Counted from the stretch's first letter, positions 19,172 to 30,476 are shown. The stretch is 64,000 nt of DNA from Brevibacillus centrosporus (GCF_003710815.1 NZ_RHHP01000001.1:372001-436000); one strand, 5' to 3'. Program-made: numbers and translations. Notes: a model not told the origin generated them from the sequence alone.

Positions 19172-19962
19172 TCTACTGCCTCCCAATTCTCGATCATTTC
19201 CGAAATGCGCTGAACATGTTCGCGTCCAGCTTGTTCACCCAGCTCAATAATTTCTTCTACGCCGGTATAGGCAATACTGCTATAGTGTCCAACATCCGGT
19301 CGGATTACGAGATCAGCTGCCAGAATCCTGTGCCGGAGGATTTCCCGCTCCATGACGTCGATCGTCTGTGCAATTACATCGAAAATCGTAGAAACTTTCA
19401 TCGGGGTGTCCACTTGCGCTACGTCCACAGCAATGACGATATCCGCCCCCATCTCCTTGATAACGGTAACTGGCACGCGGTCGATCACCCCACCATCCAC
19501 GAGCAGCCGATTTCCTACTCTCTCCGGAACAAAAATACCCGGTATGGAAATGCTTGCTCGAACTGCCTGATCTATAGGTCCCTCGCGGAAAACGACGCGC
19601 TCCCCCGATTCAATATCCGTGGCCACAATGGCAAGCGGCTTGTTCAATTCCTCGATTCGCTTTCCATGGGTGAGCAAGCGAATCAGCTGTTTGATCTTCT
19701 CTCCAGATACAAAGCCGAGACTCGGAACGGTTAAGTCAAGCCAATGCTTGCGCTTTAAATTCAAAGCCAGCTTTCCCATCATATGAGGCTCGATCCCATT
19801 CGCATACACGGCTGCGATCAAGCTTCCCATGCTGCTCCCCGCAAGCATATCGACATGGATTCCATGACTCTCCAATGCTTTGAGCACACCGATATGGGCA
19901 AACCCGCGCGCTCCTCCTGACCCCAAAGCTACACCGATTACCGGTTTACGTTTCGCTGCCAT
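19168..19962 (-). CDS. ylbK: Patatin-like phospholipase/esterase YlbK
   Basis: A 264-residue RssA/NTE-type patatin. The oxyanion motif GSGGARG is at about 15-21, the nucleophile motif is GSSMG, and the catalytic aspartate sits in VDGGV. It is probably cytoplasmic or peripheral, since no signal peptide is seen. ATG 19962 is preceded by AGGGGG with a nine-base spacer. It is coupled to ylbL and divergent from ylbJ, as in related genomes. The physiological substrate is unknown. Confidence 0.9.
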   Translation of the reverse strand: MAAKRKPVIGVALGSGGARGFAHIGVLKALESHGIHVDMLAGSSMGSLIAAVYANGIEPHMMGKLALNLKRKHWLDLTVPSLGFVSGEKIKQLIRLLTHGKRIEELNKPLAIVATDIESGERVVFREGPIDQAVRASISIPGIFVPERVGNRLLVDGGVIDRVPVTVIKEMGADIVIAVDVAQVDTPMKVSTIFDVIAQTIDVMEREILRHRILAADLVIRPDVGHYSSIAYTGVEEIIELGEQAGREHVQRISEMIENWEAVE

Positions 19963-20097
19963 GATCACATTCCCCCTGTAGAAAGCGTATGTGGGGAGTC
20001 ACAGGTCCAATCACACTCGAAGTCGGATGTCCGAGCATAGTTTGTCAGTTCGTGACGTAGACATGTACTATTCTTGTATTCGGCTCAGGAGGAATCC

Positions 20098-21327
20098 ATG
20101 TCACGCCACTCTCCGATTCTCACCCTGTTGTTCGCCCTATCGACGATTGCCCTCGTGCTCATGCTGGTTGCCTATTCGCAAATCTCTTTTGAGGCTGCTG
20201 TTCGCGGCTTGAAGATATGGTGGGAAGTGGTCTTCCCCTCTACCCTGCCATTCATTGTCCTCTCGGAGATTTTAATGGGTCTCGGTGTCGTACATTTCGT
20301 CGGGGTCTTGCTGGAGCCTTTGATGCGCCCACTGTTTAACGTACCCGGCACTGGTGGATTCGTGCTTGCCATGGGGTTCTCCTCAGGCTATCCCGTCGCG
20401 GCCAAACTAACCACTCGCTTACGTCAGCAAGGGAGCTTGACCCAAGCGGAAGGAGAAAGGCTTGTATCCTTTACCACCACTGGCGACCCCCTCTTTGTCA
20501 TGGGAGCTGTAGCCATCGGGTTCTTTCACAGTGAGCAAATGGGGCTGATTCTCGCCTTCACCCATTACGTTTCCGCACTTATCATGGGGCTGTTCTACCG
20601 CTTTCACGCACCCTTTGCCACAGTCAGCAATCCTCTGGAAAAGACCAATCTGCCTCTCCCGCTTCGCGCCCTGCAAGCCATGCATCGGGCCCGCGTACGA
20701 GATGCGCGTCCATTCGGAAAGCTGATGGGTGACGCCGTCCAATCTGCGCTAAACACGCTGTTTATGATCGGCGGTTTCATCATTGTCTTTTCGGTTTTGA
20801 TCCAGCTATTTTCAGCCATCCACCTGACACATGTGATCAGCACACTACTCTCTGTCTTTCTCGGGCCATTCGGCTTTCCCCCTGCCTTCTCGCATGCGAT
20901 CGTAGCAGGATTGTTCGAGGTGACATTGGGCGCCCAAGCAGCCAGCGTCGTCCCCGAAGGCGTCTCCATGGTCTGGAAGGCAGCGATCGCAAGCGCTGTT
21001 CTGTCCTGGGGCGGCCTGAGTGTACATGCGCAGGTAGCCAGCATTTTAAGTGAAACGGATATTCGAGTTGCGCCTTATTTACTTGCACGCTCGCTCCATG
21101 CCCTGCTGGCTGCTATCCTGACCTTTATCGTCTGGGAGCCACTGCGCACCAGCGCCTGGTTTGCAGATAAGAGCCTTCCCGTCTTTCTTCCCACTTCATC
21201 CGGAATCCCGGTATTTAGCTGGTGGGAGACATTCTGGCACTCCGGCCTGCTCGCTTTAGGAGTCGGCGCTTTCTTGCTCTTGGTCAGCGGGTTGGTTCGC
21301 CAGCTGCGAAGTGGTCGAGTTCGGTAA
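20098..21327 (+). CDS. ylbJ: Sporulation integral membrane protein YlbJ
   Basis: A polytopic membrane protein of about 409 residues with nucleoside-recognition (Gate) type segments, for example GFSSGYPVAAKLTTRLRQQG. B. subtilis YlbJ is made in the mother cell and is needed for normal spore formation. The ATG at 20098 follows AGGAGGAATCC; an upstream in-frame TTG is weaker. It is the only plus-strand gene in this stretch and ends three bases from the coaD stop with no obvious terminator between them. Confidence 0.93.
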   Translation: MSRHSPILTLLFALSTIALVLMLVAYSQISFEAAVRGLKIWWEVVFPSTLPFIVLSEILMGLGVVHFVGVLLEPLMRPLFNVPGTGGFVLAMGFSSGYPVAAKLTTRLRQQGSLTQAEGERLVSFTTTGDPLFVMGAVAIGFFHSEQMGLILAFTHYVSALIMGLFYRFHAPFATVSNPLEKTNLPLPLRALQAMHRARVRDARPFGKLMGDAVQSALNTLFMIGGFIIVFSVLIQLFSAIHLTHVISTLLSVFLGPFGFPPAFSHAIVAGLFEVTLGAQAASVVPEGVSMVWKAAIASAVLSWGGLSVHAQVASILSETDIRVAPYLLARSLHALLAAILTFIVWEPLRTSAWFADKSLPVFLPTSSGIPVFSWWETFWHSGLLALGVGAFLLLVSGLVRQLRSGRVR

Positions 21328-21330
21328 GCT

Positions 21331-21813
<483 letters not shown>

Positions 21814-21816
21814 TCA

Positions 21817-22425
21817 TCATCCTTCCTCAAACTTCGTTGCTTCCTCTACGAGATCATCTGTTTCGCTGCGATCACGCTCGTAATAATACAAGGTGACAGC
21901 CGTATCTCCATAGGTAGAGGCACGATCCAAAACACATGCGCCAATCTCTTCCGGAAGCTCGACTCCGATGTCATGCTCAGCGACAATCCAGGCTCCGTCA
22001 GCCAAAAGTCCAAGCTCTTGAAACAAGCGAATTTCCTCTGCGATTTTCTGGTGAGCGTACGGAGGGTCAAGAAACACCAAATCGAACGCTTGCTTGCGTG
22101 CTGCCAGCGTACGGATGGCTCTGTCTGCATCGATACGATAAAGCTCGGCTTGTCCTTCCAGCCTGCACGTTGCGAGGTTCTGTTTCACAACAGCAAAAGC
22201 TTTGGCATCCCTCTCCACAAAAACGGCACGCTCAATGCCCCTGCTCAATGCTTCAATCCCTAGTCCGCCCGTTCCTGCGTAAAGGTCCAATGCCCAGCCT
22301 CCATCAAAATAAGGGCCAATCATGTTAAAAATCGATTCTTTTACTTTGTCCGTTGTAGGGCGGGTCCCTTTTCCGGGGACTGCCGCGAGCCTACGTCCTT
22401 TGTGTTCACCCGCAATGACGCGCAT
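21817..22425 (-). CDS. rsmD: 16S rRNA (guanine966-N2)-methyltransferase
   Basis: RsmD methylates G966 of 16S rRNA. About 202 residues are read from the ATG at 22425 (AGGTGA six bases upstream; a GTG three codons earlier is possible). SAM-site DLYAGTGGLGIEAL and the catalytic FLDPPYAH motif are present. It precedes coaD. The upstream intergenic region holds a probable ncRNA. Confidence 0.97.
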   Translation of the reverse strand: MRVIAGEHKGRRLAAVPGKGTRPTTDKVKESIFNMIGPYFDGGWALDLYAGTGGLGIEALSRGIERAVFVERDAKAFAVVKQNLATCRLEGQAELYRIDADRAIRTLAARKQAFDLVFLDPPYAHQKIAEEIRLFQELGLLADGAWIVAEHDIGVELPEEIGACVLDRASTYGDTAVTLYYYERDRSETDDLVEEATKFEEG

Positions 22426-22663
22426 TTTTTTCACCTGTCAGTCCATGAATGATGTAGATTACTTGTGCTTTTCTCAAGAATGATTTCATACTAACACAAC
22501 TCAAAGAACGCGTAAAATTGCAAGTGGTAAATTTATGCTTACCCGGATGTATACCCTGCAAACATTTGGGAAAAGCTTATGGATAGCGACGCAACGTTGT
22601 CGCTGACAACCGCGGAGAAGACTTACGTTTCCCCATAAGCTCTTCCTCCGGTTTCTCCTCTCC

Positions 22664-22789
22664 CATAATTGAAAGGCGGTTCACTTTGGCGCACGGCGTG
22701 TCTGATAGGAGCATTCCGTGCCATCTCTCCCTACGCGGGAGGAGTTGAACAGCTGCCTCGTCGCCTCGTGGTGATGGGGTATTTTTTTT
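22664..22789 (+). ncRNA. Probable structured small RNA, csfG-like by position
   Basis: The 435 bases between rsmD and the next gene hold a compact foldable unit. GTTCA (22679-22683) pairs with TGAAC (22746-22750) and encloses two stems, GCACGG/CCGTGC (22691-22696 with 22716-22721) and CTCCC/GGGAG (22727-22731 with 22737-22741). Then comes a 9-bp G-U-tolerant terminator stem (22757-22765 with 22770-22778) followed by eight T (22782-22789). A CATAAT -10-like box at 22664-22669 would start the RNA right at the first stem. In B. subtilis the spore-specific RNA csfG lies beside ylbH (rsmD), so this may be its homologue; that identity rests on synteny only. Confidence 0.55.
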
Positions 22790-22861
22790 GCTTTCGGACA
22801 AAATACTCCTTAGGATGTACCGCCATCCAACGAACCTTTCCGCGTAAGGGAGTGAGCTATC

Positions 22862-23005
22862 TTGGCAGAAAAGCAACCATCCAAGCAAAAGCTGAAAGCA
22901 TCCGAGGTCCAATCCATGGCAGATCGTACTGGGGAAGGCGTGGAACAAGCGAGGCAGATGCAATCCGCTGCTGATCAATCGGATATTATCAAGCATGGAC
23001 AATAG
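22862..23005 (+). CDS. Small hydrophilic protein (47 aa), unknown
   Basis: A TTG-initiated frame of 47 codons with GGGAGTGA about ten bases upstream. It encodes a charged, glutamine-rich peptide (LAEKQPSKQKLKASEVQSMA at the start) with no hydrophobic segment. It is followed 15 bases later by a clear terminator, which supports a real transcript. Its size, hydrophilicity and location beside spore-related loci are compatible with a small spore protein, but no family is recognised. Confidence 0.5.
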   Translation: MAEKQPSKQKLKASEVQSMADRTGEGVEQARQMQSAADQSDIIKHGQ

Positions 23006-23020
23006 TCCCGTAATTGGCAT

Positions 23021-23051
23021 AAGCCAGCTGCTCTCCTGACGGCTGGCTTTT
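23021..23051 (+). terminator. Intrinsic terminator after the small gene
   Basis: AAGCCAGC (23021-23028) and GCTGGCTT (23042-23049) form the stem, followed by TTCG. It ends transcription just before the Ku gene. Confidence 0.7.
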
Positions 23052-23136
23052 CGTATGCGCGAATGACTGCATTTCCCTCTGCTCACTGCTGCGCGTTAGC
23101 AAATACTATTCTTATGGCGCAGACTGGAGGAATGCT

Positions 23137-24093
23137 ATGCATACGGTTTGGAAAGGATCCATCAGCTTTGGCTTGGTAAACATACCTGTCCGCATGTTCA
23201 CGGCAACCGAAGAGCGTGATATCCGCTTTCGGCAGCTGCATAAGGATTGCAACACCCCCATCAAATACGCCAAGATGTGTCCCCACTGCGAACGGGAAAT
23301 CGAACCGAGCGAGATTGTTCGGGGCTATGAATACGAAAAGGGCCACTTTGTCATTATCGATGACGCTGACCTGGAAGCCATCACGCCCGAAACACGCCGT
23401 GCCATTGAAATTCTCGATTTCGTCGACTTAACGGAGATCGACCCCATTTACTTTGATAAAAGCTACTTCCTGTCTCCGCAAGAGACGGGTGACAAAGCTT
23501 ACGCCCTACTCCGTGCTGCTATGGAGCAAACCGGCAAGATCGCCATCGCGCAAGTCACCATGCGCAACCGTCAAAGTCTGGCGGTCGTCCGGTTGTACGA
23601 GCATTGCATCATGCTGGAGACGATATATTACCCCGATGAGGTTCGACCTGTCCATCAAGTCCCTGCCCTTCCCGATACGGGTATCGCTCTAGCTGAGAAT
23701 GAATTAAAAATGGCAACTGAACTGATTAACAATATGAGCGTTCCCTTTGATCCGAGCAAGTACACCGATGAATATCGATCCGAGCTGCAAGCCATGATCG
23801 AGAAAAAGCTCGAGGGACAGGAGATCGCGACCTCACCTGCCGTTCCTCGCACGAATGTTATCGACTTGATGCAGGCTCTAAAGGAAAGCCTCGAGGTTAC
23901 CGCCAGCAATGGTGGAGCCCCAATCAAACTGGAAGCAGAGCCCACACCGGAAAAAGCGCAGCAAAAAACCGGGCGGAAACGAACCGCGACGAACACCAAG
24001 GAAGCCTCCACCCCAATCAAACAGGCAGCTGGAGAAAGCCCAGCCTCTGGCTCGACTACGAAGACGCTGCGTCGGAAGAAAACGACTGTATGA
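23137..24093 (+). CDS. ku: DNA end-binding protein Ku
   Basis: Ku dimers ring-bind double-strand ends and recruit LigD for non-homologous end joining, important in spores. It has 318 residues. It begins MHTVWKGSISFGLVNIPVR and has the conserved CPHCEREI segment. The core ends near 255; the last 60 or so residues form a basic Lys/Thr/Ala-rich tail ending KTLRRKKTTV, which in other bacterial Ku proteins aids DNA binding. GGAGG precedes the ATG. No ligase is adjacent; the probable partners are at 37618-38565 and 44986-45888. Confidence 0.97.
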   Translation: MHTVWKGSISFGLVNIPVRMFTATEERDIRFRQLHKDCNTPIKYAKMCPHCEREIEPSEIVRGYEYEKGHFVIIDDADLEAITPETRRAIEILDFVDLTEIDPIYFDKSYFLSPQETGDKAYALLRAAMEQTGKIAIAQVTMRNRQSLAVVRLYEHCIMLETIYYPDEVRPVHQVPALPDTGIALAENELKMATELINNMSVPFDPSKYTDEYRSELQAMIEKKLEGQEIATSPAVPRTNVIDLMQALKESLEVTASNGGAPIKLEAEPTPEKAQQKTGRKRTATNTKEASTPIKQAAGESPASGSTTKTLRRKKTTV

Positions 24094-24106
24094 CTGCCAT
24101 CTGACA

Positions 24107-24138
24107 AAAAAACCTGTCCTCCTACGGACAGGTTTTTT
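24107..24138. terminator. Bidirectional terminator between ku and the cation pump
   Basis: AAAAAACCTGTCC and GGACAGGTTTTTT flank a 6-base loop, symmetrical for both convergent genes. Confidence 0.9.
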
Positions 24139-24140
24139 GG

Positions 24141-25028
24141 CTATCTCTGTACGAGCTTTTGCTGCATGATCGGCTCAATGTGGATGTGGACGGTATTGAT
24201 CTTGTGGACCTTTTTCATACGCTCCTCGATCTTCTCCGTAATGGAATGGCTCTCTACGACATTCAAGTCCGGATCGACGTGGATCACGACATCGACAAGT
24301 ACACTGCTTCCCAAGTAACGGGCTTTGATGTCCCCGATATCTTCAACCCCGGTAATCCCGGAGATTGTCTCGCGCAGTTGTTCCAGCAAATCCTGATCGA
24401 AGCCATCCGTCAACCGATGTGTACAATCACGGAAGATGTCCCAAGCCGTTTTCAGGATGATCAGCCCAACAACAAACGCCGCCAAAGGATCCAGCCAGTT
24501 CAGATGAAATTGGGCACCTGCTACACCGACGAACGTCCCGATGCTGACCAACGCGTCCGAGCGATTATCGGCGGAGGCCGCCATCAGCGCCTGGCTGTTC
24601 GTTCTCTCAGCCAATGACCGGTTGTAACGATAAACTCCAAACATAATGACCGCTGTGAAAAGAGCTGTCCAGCCCGCCAGCATGCTAGGAGCGGAGTGAT
24701 TCGGGTCGAGGAAGGTGGGAACCGCGTCCGTAACCACCTGAATCCCAACGAATAGCATAATAAATGATGCGACAAGTGCGGAAATCGTCTCTGCCCGGAA
24801 ATGGCCATAGGGATGATCCTGGTCAGGTGGTTTGCGGGCAATTTTCAAGCCAATCAGTACCGCAATAGATGCCACGACATCAGTTGAGTTGTTCAACCCG
24901 TCAGCCATCAGAGCTTCGGAGCCAGCCATGACAGCAATCGCTATCTTTAAAACGGAGCAAAAAATATAGGCAAAAATACTGACCCACGCCCCGCGTTCCC
25001 CTTGTTTAATATTCGAATACACATCCAC
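24141..25028 (-). CDS. Cation diffusion facilitator family efflux transporter
   Basis: A 295-residue CDF protein that exports divalent cations (Zn, Mn, Fe or similar) by proton antiport. Six TM helices are expected; the ligand motif in TM2 is present in MADGLNNSTDVVAS and the TM5 partner in ADNRSDALVS. The first ligand is Asp and the next is Asn rather than the Asp/His pair of zinc carriers, so Mn-type or other selectivity is possible. The C-terminal cytoplasmic metal-binding domain (about 205-290) is intact. The start is GTG after AGGTGATGGCGT. It resembles the YdfM/MneP-type group. Confidence 0.88.
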   Translation of the reverse strand: MDVYSNIKQGERGAWVSIFAYIFCSVLKIAIAVMAGSEALMADGLNNSTDVVASIAVLIGLKIARKPPDQDHPYGHFRAETISALVASFIMLFVGIQVVTDAVPTFLDPNHSAPSMLAGWTALFTAVIMFGVYRYNRSLAERTNSQALMAASADNRSDALVSIGTFVGVAGAQFHLNWLDPLAAFVVGLIILKTAWDIFRDCTHRLTDGFDQDLLEQLRETISGITGVEDIGDIKARYLGSSVLVDVVIHVDPDLNVVESHSITEKIEERMKKVHKINTVHIHIEPIMQQKLVQR

Positions 25029-25229
25029 ACGCCATCACCTCTAAAATCTCTGTTGTCGACTACATCGGATAGGAATAAGAAGAACAAGTACACTTGCTAG
25101 CTTTTTCCGAACTTCATCGTATCAGACGCACTTCGTGTGGGTCTACAGAAACAGTTTTAGTCCGAGGCACGACTATAGGGAGGGGGAAAATGTGTTGCGC
25201 AGCCGCAATCTTTTTTTCCCTGTTCACAC

Positions 25230-25258
25230 TTGCACAAGCATCCAAAAACAGGTATGCT
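25230..25258 (+). promoter_or_regulatory. thiC promoter
   Basis: -35 TTGCAC (25230-25235), 17-base spacer, -10 TATGCT (25253-25258). The start would be near 25265, about 20 bases before the TPP aptamer. Confidence 0.7.
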
Positions 25259-25284
25259 GTCCTTGCAACCAAAAACCAAAATGA

Positions 25285-27306
<2,022 letters not shown>

Positions 27307-27329
27307 CACCAAAAAGGAGGTACGTTTCT

Positions 27330-27500
27330 ATGGATCAGGCTATCCAGCTACGCGATGAAATCCAGCGTTTGCAGGAGCTCACCCGTGAGCACCAGCGTAA
27401 GCTCCTTGCTTTGCAAAAAAATTGTGCCCACCAGTTTCAGGAGACAGCACTGTCCCGCACCTGCGTGAAGTGTCTTTTGACGGAGAGCCTCTACTATTAA
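27330..27500 (+). CDS. Small coiled-coil protein with CxH...CxxC-like cysteines (56 aa)
   Basis: A 56-residue frame 23 bases after thiC with a strong AAAGGAGG site. The N-terminal half is a charged helix (QLRDEIQRLQELTREHQRKL); the C-terminal half carries CAHQF and CVKC, a spacing that could bind zinc. It is followed by a terminator, so it is probably co-transcribed with thiC under TPP control. The family is not recognised; a metal-binding or redox role is only a guess. Confidence 0.7.
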   Translation: MDQAIQLRDEIQRLQELTREHQRKLLALQKNCAHQFQETALSRTCVKCLLTESLYY

Positions 27501-27525
27501 TAGGGAATAAAATAGACAGTAAAAA

Positions 27526-27550
27526 GACCGAAGAGCAGCTCTCTTCGGTC
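27526..27550. terminator. Bidirectional terminator between the thiC unit and the exopolysaccharide operon
   Basis: GACCGAAGAG (27526-27535) and CTCTTCGGTC (27541-27550) form a perfect 10-bp stem with a 5-base loop and flanking A/T residues. It serves both convergent units. Confidence 0.8.
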
Positions 27551-27573
27551 TAATCATTACCTTGCTTTGTCCA

Positions 27574-28641
27574 TCACTCGTTCATAAACCGAACGCTTTT
27601 GCTTCCCAGGTCACCTAGCCGCCACAACGCGATGCTGCGATAGCCTTCACCGGATACGATCTCTGCCCATGCCTGGAGAGTGGTTTCATCTGCGTACCAG
27701 ACCGTATGCTTTTGTTTGTGCTGGTCGACATACTGAAAGTGGATACTGCCGCTGGCGTTATCTCTTCGCGGCATTTCCAAACTGGACTTCGCGAGCTCGG
27801 CAGCCTGCTTTTCCGTTACAGCAGCAGCCTCTCCATTTTCAGCCCAGTCGAAGCCACCCGCTGATAAAGCAATCACTTTATCGCCCGGAACCACCTTCAT
27901 CCGAGTCGTAAGCTCCGTAATAAAGGAGCGGTCAGCCTTTGGTCCAGGATCACTTTGCAAGCCGTGCAGATTGTAGGCCATCATGACATAGACCGGCCCC
28001 TCTGGCAGCGAAAGAGTTTCAATCGGCGTTCGTGGTTCCAGCACGATCCGCAGCGTTTTATCCTGCTCCTGCAGCCGCAGATAAAGCTCCTTGAAGAACG
28101 CTAGCAGATTTCCCCAATCCTTTTCCTCGATGCGCTCGTAGTCGATTTCTACCCCATGAAACTGATACGCTTCCACGGCTTTCATGATCTGGTCGATGTG
28201 CTTGCTCCGACTTTCCTCGGTCGCCATCAGCCTTGTGATAAGCGCTGGGTCTTTTTGAATATCGGTACCATCCTTGCGCTTCTGGTCATTGACGATCGTC
28301 AAATCGACATGCACGAGACTGCTTCTTCGCGAGATCTCTTGGACTTTTGGGAGTCCTTTTTGAAAGGATTCCGTGAAAAACAGGTTGTCCGCCTCATCAA
28401 AGTAAGCAGCAAACATTTGTACATTCGTCAGTCCATTTGTCATGCCCTGCAGATCATCCGCACCAGATTCCCACTGCCAATCCACGACCCAGGCACTTTT
28501 CTTCAATGGCACCTCTGCCGCAGACACCGATTTCTCTGCATCGGATACGCCACCGATCCCACAGCCAGTCACAACCACTGTGAATAGGCTCATATAAAGG
28601 AAGCGAACGATCCAAAGCTTCTTTCTAGCCAATCTTCTCAA
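27574..28641 (-). CDS. GH18-like lipoprotein of the exopolysaccharide operon
   Basis: A 355-residue secreted protein. A signal peptide ends in a lipobox (VVVTGC, about residue 27), so it is likely membrane-anchored. The barrel carries FHGVEIDYERIE, which matches the GH18 DxxDxDxE-type active-site strand with a candidate catalytic Glu; VYVMMAYNLHG and GYRSIALWRLGD fit later barrel strands. The start is TTG with GGAGG nine bases upstream. It is the last gene of the five-gene minus-strand operon. A role in trimming or releasing the polymer is inferred from context; substrate unknown. Confidence 0.78.
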   Translation of the reverse strand: MRRLARKKLWIVRFLYMSLFTVVVTGCGIGGVSDAEKSVSAAEVPLKKSAWVVDWQWESGADDLQGMTNGLTNVQMFAAYFDEADNLFFTESFQKGLPKVQEISRRSSLVHVDLTIVNDQKRKDGTDIQKDPALITRLMATEESRSKHIDQIMKAVEAYQFHGVEIDYERIEEKDWGNLLAFFKELYLRLQEQDKTLRIVLEPRTPIETLSLPEGPVYVMMAYNLHGLQSDPGPKADRSFITELTTRMKVVPGDKVIALSAGGFDWAENGEAAAVTEKQAAELAKSSLEMPRRDNASGSIHFQYVDQHKQKHTVWYADETTLQAWAEIVSGEGYRSIALWRLGDLGSKSVRFMNE

Positions 28642-28667
28642 CTGCCTGCGCCTCCTTCTCCACCCGA

Positions 28668-30434
28668 TTAGAACGTTTCCATCACCCAGTCCACTGTGGT
28701 GGTAAAGGCGTCTTTCATCCTGTTAACCGCTTTTTCCATCCCTGTGTAAGAATTGCGGAACAAAATTTGCTCTTGGTCACTTGCGCCATTTTGTATCGAG
28801 GATATCTTCACATCTGTAAAGACCCCATCGTAAATATCGTCTTGTTTGTTCTTTTCACTGTATGCGGACCCCAATGCTACTCCTCCGCTGGCAATCGCGC
28901 TGTCAATCGCTTGTTGATTGACTTTGAGCGCATTGTCCACCGAAACGCTCAGCTTGTCCCCTTGAATCACAATATCCATCTGTCGTGTATTTTGAATGTT
29001 GACGGGATATCCTTCGTCTTCATCCGGAGCTCCTGCTTCTGTTTGTGATTTTGTATAAACCGTCGCTTTGTCGTACGCCAAATCCTCTGGCTGCCACAGC
29101 ACTTCACTCAGTTTCGTGGAATAAAGCCCTACTGGCTCCTGGCCCGCTTTTTTCTGCTCGACAATCAATGTATTATCATGCAAAGTCACACGGACAAACG
29201 AGCCTTTTTCTCGGTCATCACGAAGGTAGATAGACTGCTTCCCGACGACATTCCCTTCCAGCTTTGCAGAAATACGCAGATCTTGGCTGCCAGAAGAATT
29301 ATCCAGGAACAGTCTGCCTTCTTCCGCTGGCGGGGAAGTCAGCACAATCTTGTTTCCCTGGAATTCCTCCGCGCCGCTCTCCAATCTCCACTGCTGTGCC
29401 AACTGCTCGTCACCATGAACGAACTTCATTTTCTGCTGGGTATCACTTTGGATTTTCATCAGAAGGTGGTTCGTGTACCAGTACGGATCAGGCTGGAGCC
29501 TTGTCAGATCGTAAAGGCTGTCCTTGTTGGAATTGTACGCAGTCCCTTCCCGGTTGAAGTGCATCGCAAAGGTCTTGCGAATATTGGCATCATTGACGTC
29601 GGAAACAAGCCGGTTCATCCCACCATACAGGGTATTGGCGTGCATGATCATATACACTTTCGGGACAAATCCCAATGTATCCGTATAGATCTCCCTCATT
29701 TGATCGTAATCCTGTGTGATCCGGGCCTCCATCATCGAACGATCCTCAATCGGAATCATATTACTGTCACGAATGAAGTCCATGAGATAGTGGTTGTAGT
29801 ACTCCACATGATGTTTGGTCGGCAATTCGTTTTCATCTCGTACACCAATGAAGTTACCTTGTCGATCAAAAATATTGATATACGTCAAACGATAGCCATT
29901 CGTACCCAGCTCCCAGAAGCCACCTTCCTGCATGTTCAGCAAGTCCTTGGGTTGCAGAAACTTGTTGTCGCTGTTGCCCATCTTGTTGGCATACGACAGG
30001 GCTGTCGCTTTGAAATTGTACTTCTCCAAAAGAGGCTGTGCAAACAGATGCGAGTCGTTGCGCCCATCTTCAAAAGACAGGAACAATGCCTTTTCAGGAA
30101 GCGGCTTTTTCTCATTGTAAAAATCAAGGATATCCTGCTGTGATATCGTCACGTATCCTTGGTTTCGCAGCGCTTGCAGCTGTTCATCCAGATGGGCTTT
30201 GGCAATGAGCTTTGGCGTTCCTGATCGACCGACACCGAAATAGGAAATAGCGATAAAGCCTTTGTCATTCTGCCATGTGCGATGATCTGCTTCCGCATAG
30301 CTTTTTGTATCAAACACAGCCTGATAAAGCAAAATGCCCACGGCCAGCAAAATCACGAATTGGACAATCGTACGTTTCACCTTTCTGCGATTTTTCTGGT
30401 GATAGTCAAGGGCGGATTCCCGTTTTCTTCTCAT
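28668..30434 (-). CDS. Membrane-anchored polysaccharide deacetylase-like protein with C-terminal beta domain
   Basis: A protein of about 588 residues. One N-terminal TM helix follows a basic stretch, then comes a CE4/PgaB-like barrel with ALFLSFEDGRNDS, where the usual TFDDG reads SFEDG, and further NodB-like strands (FWELGTNGYRL). From about 360 on there is a beta-rich LamG/concanavalin-like region (IYLRDDREKGSFVRVTL). The ATG at 30434 has GAGGGTG nine bases upstream; ATG 30452 sits too close to AAGGA. The changed first Asp makes catalytic competence uncertain. It lies between the synthase and the GH18-like gene. Confidence 0.72.
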   Translation of the reverse strand: MRRKRESALDYHQKNRRKVKRTIVQFVILLAVGILLYQAVFDTKSYAEADHRTWQNDKGFIAISYFGVGRSGTPKLIAKAHLDEQLQALRNQGYVTISQQDILDFYNEKKPLPEKALFLSFEDGRNDSHLFAQPLLEKYNFKATALSYANKMGNSDNKFLQPKDLLNMQEGGFWELGTNGYRLTYINIFDRQGNFIGVRDENELPTKHHVEYYNHYLMDFIRDSNMIPIEDRSMMEARITQDYDQMREIYTDTLGFVPKVYMIMHANTLYGGMNRLVSDVNDANIRKTFAMHFNREGTAYNSNKDSLYDLTRLQPDPYWYTNHLLMKIQSDTQQKMKFVHGDEQLAQQWRLESGAEEFQGNKIVLTSPPAEEGRLFLDNSSGSQDLRISAKLEGNVVGKQSIYLRDDREKGSFVRVTLHDNTLIVEQKKAGQEPVGLYSTKLSEVLWQPEDLAYDKATVYTKSQTEAGAPDEDEGYPVNIQNTRQMDIVIQGDKLSVSVDNALKVNQQAIDSAIASGGVALGSAYSEKNKQDDIYDGVFTDVKISSIQNGASDQEQILFRNSYTGMEKAVNRMKDAFTTTVDWVMETF

Positions 30435-30476
30435 CTTCTCTGGCACCCTCATTCCTTGAATCTAACCGTGCGACGG

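Noticed and set aside
22577..23086. A 169-codon minus-strand open frame in the rsmD-ku gap
   Set aside because: Its composition is unlike the neighbours, it has no ribosome binding site, and it runs through two plus-strand terminator hairpins that fit the ncRNA and small gene better.
29178..30143. A 321-codon plus-strand open frame
   Set aside because: Antisense to the deacetylase-like gene, with no start signal or family motif.
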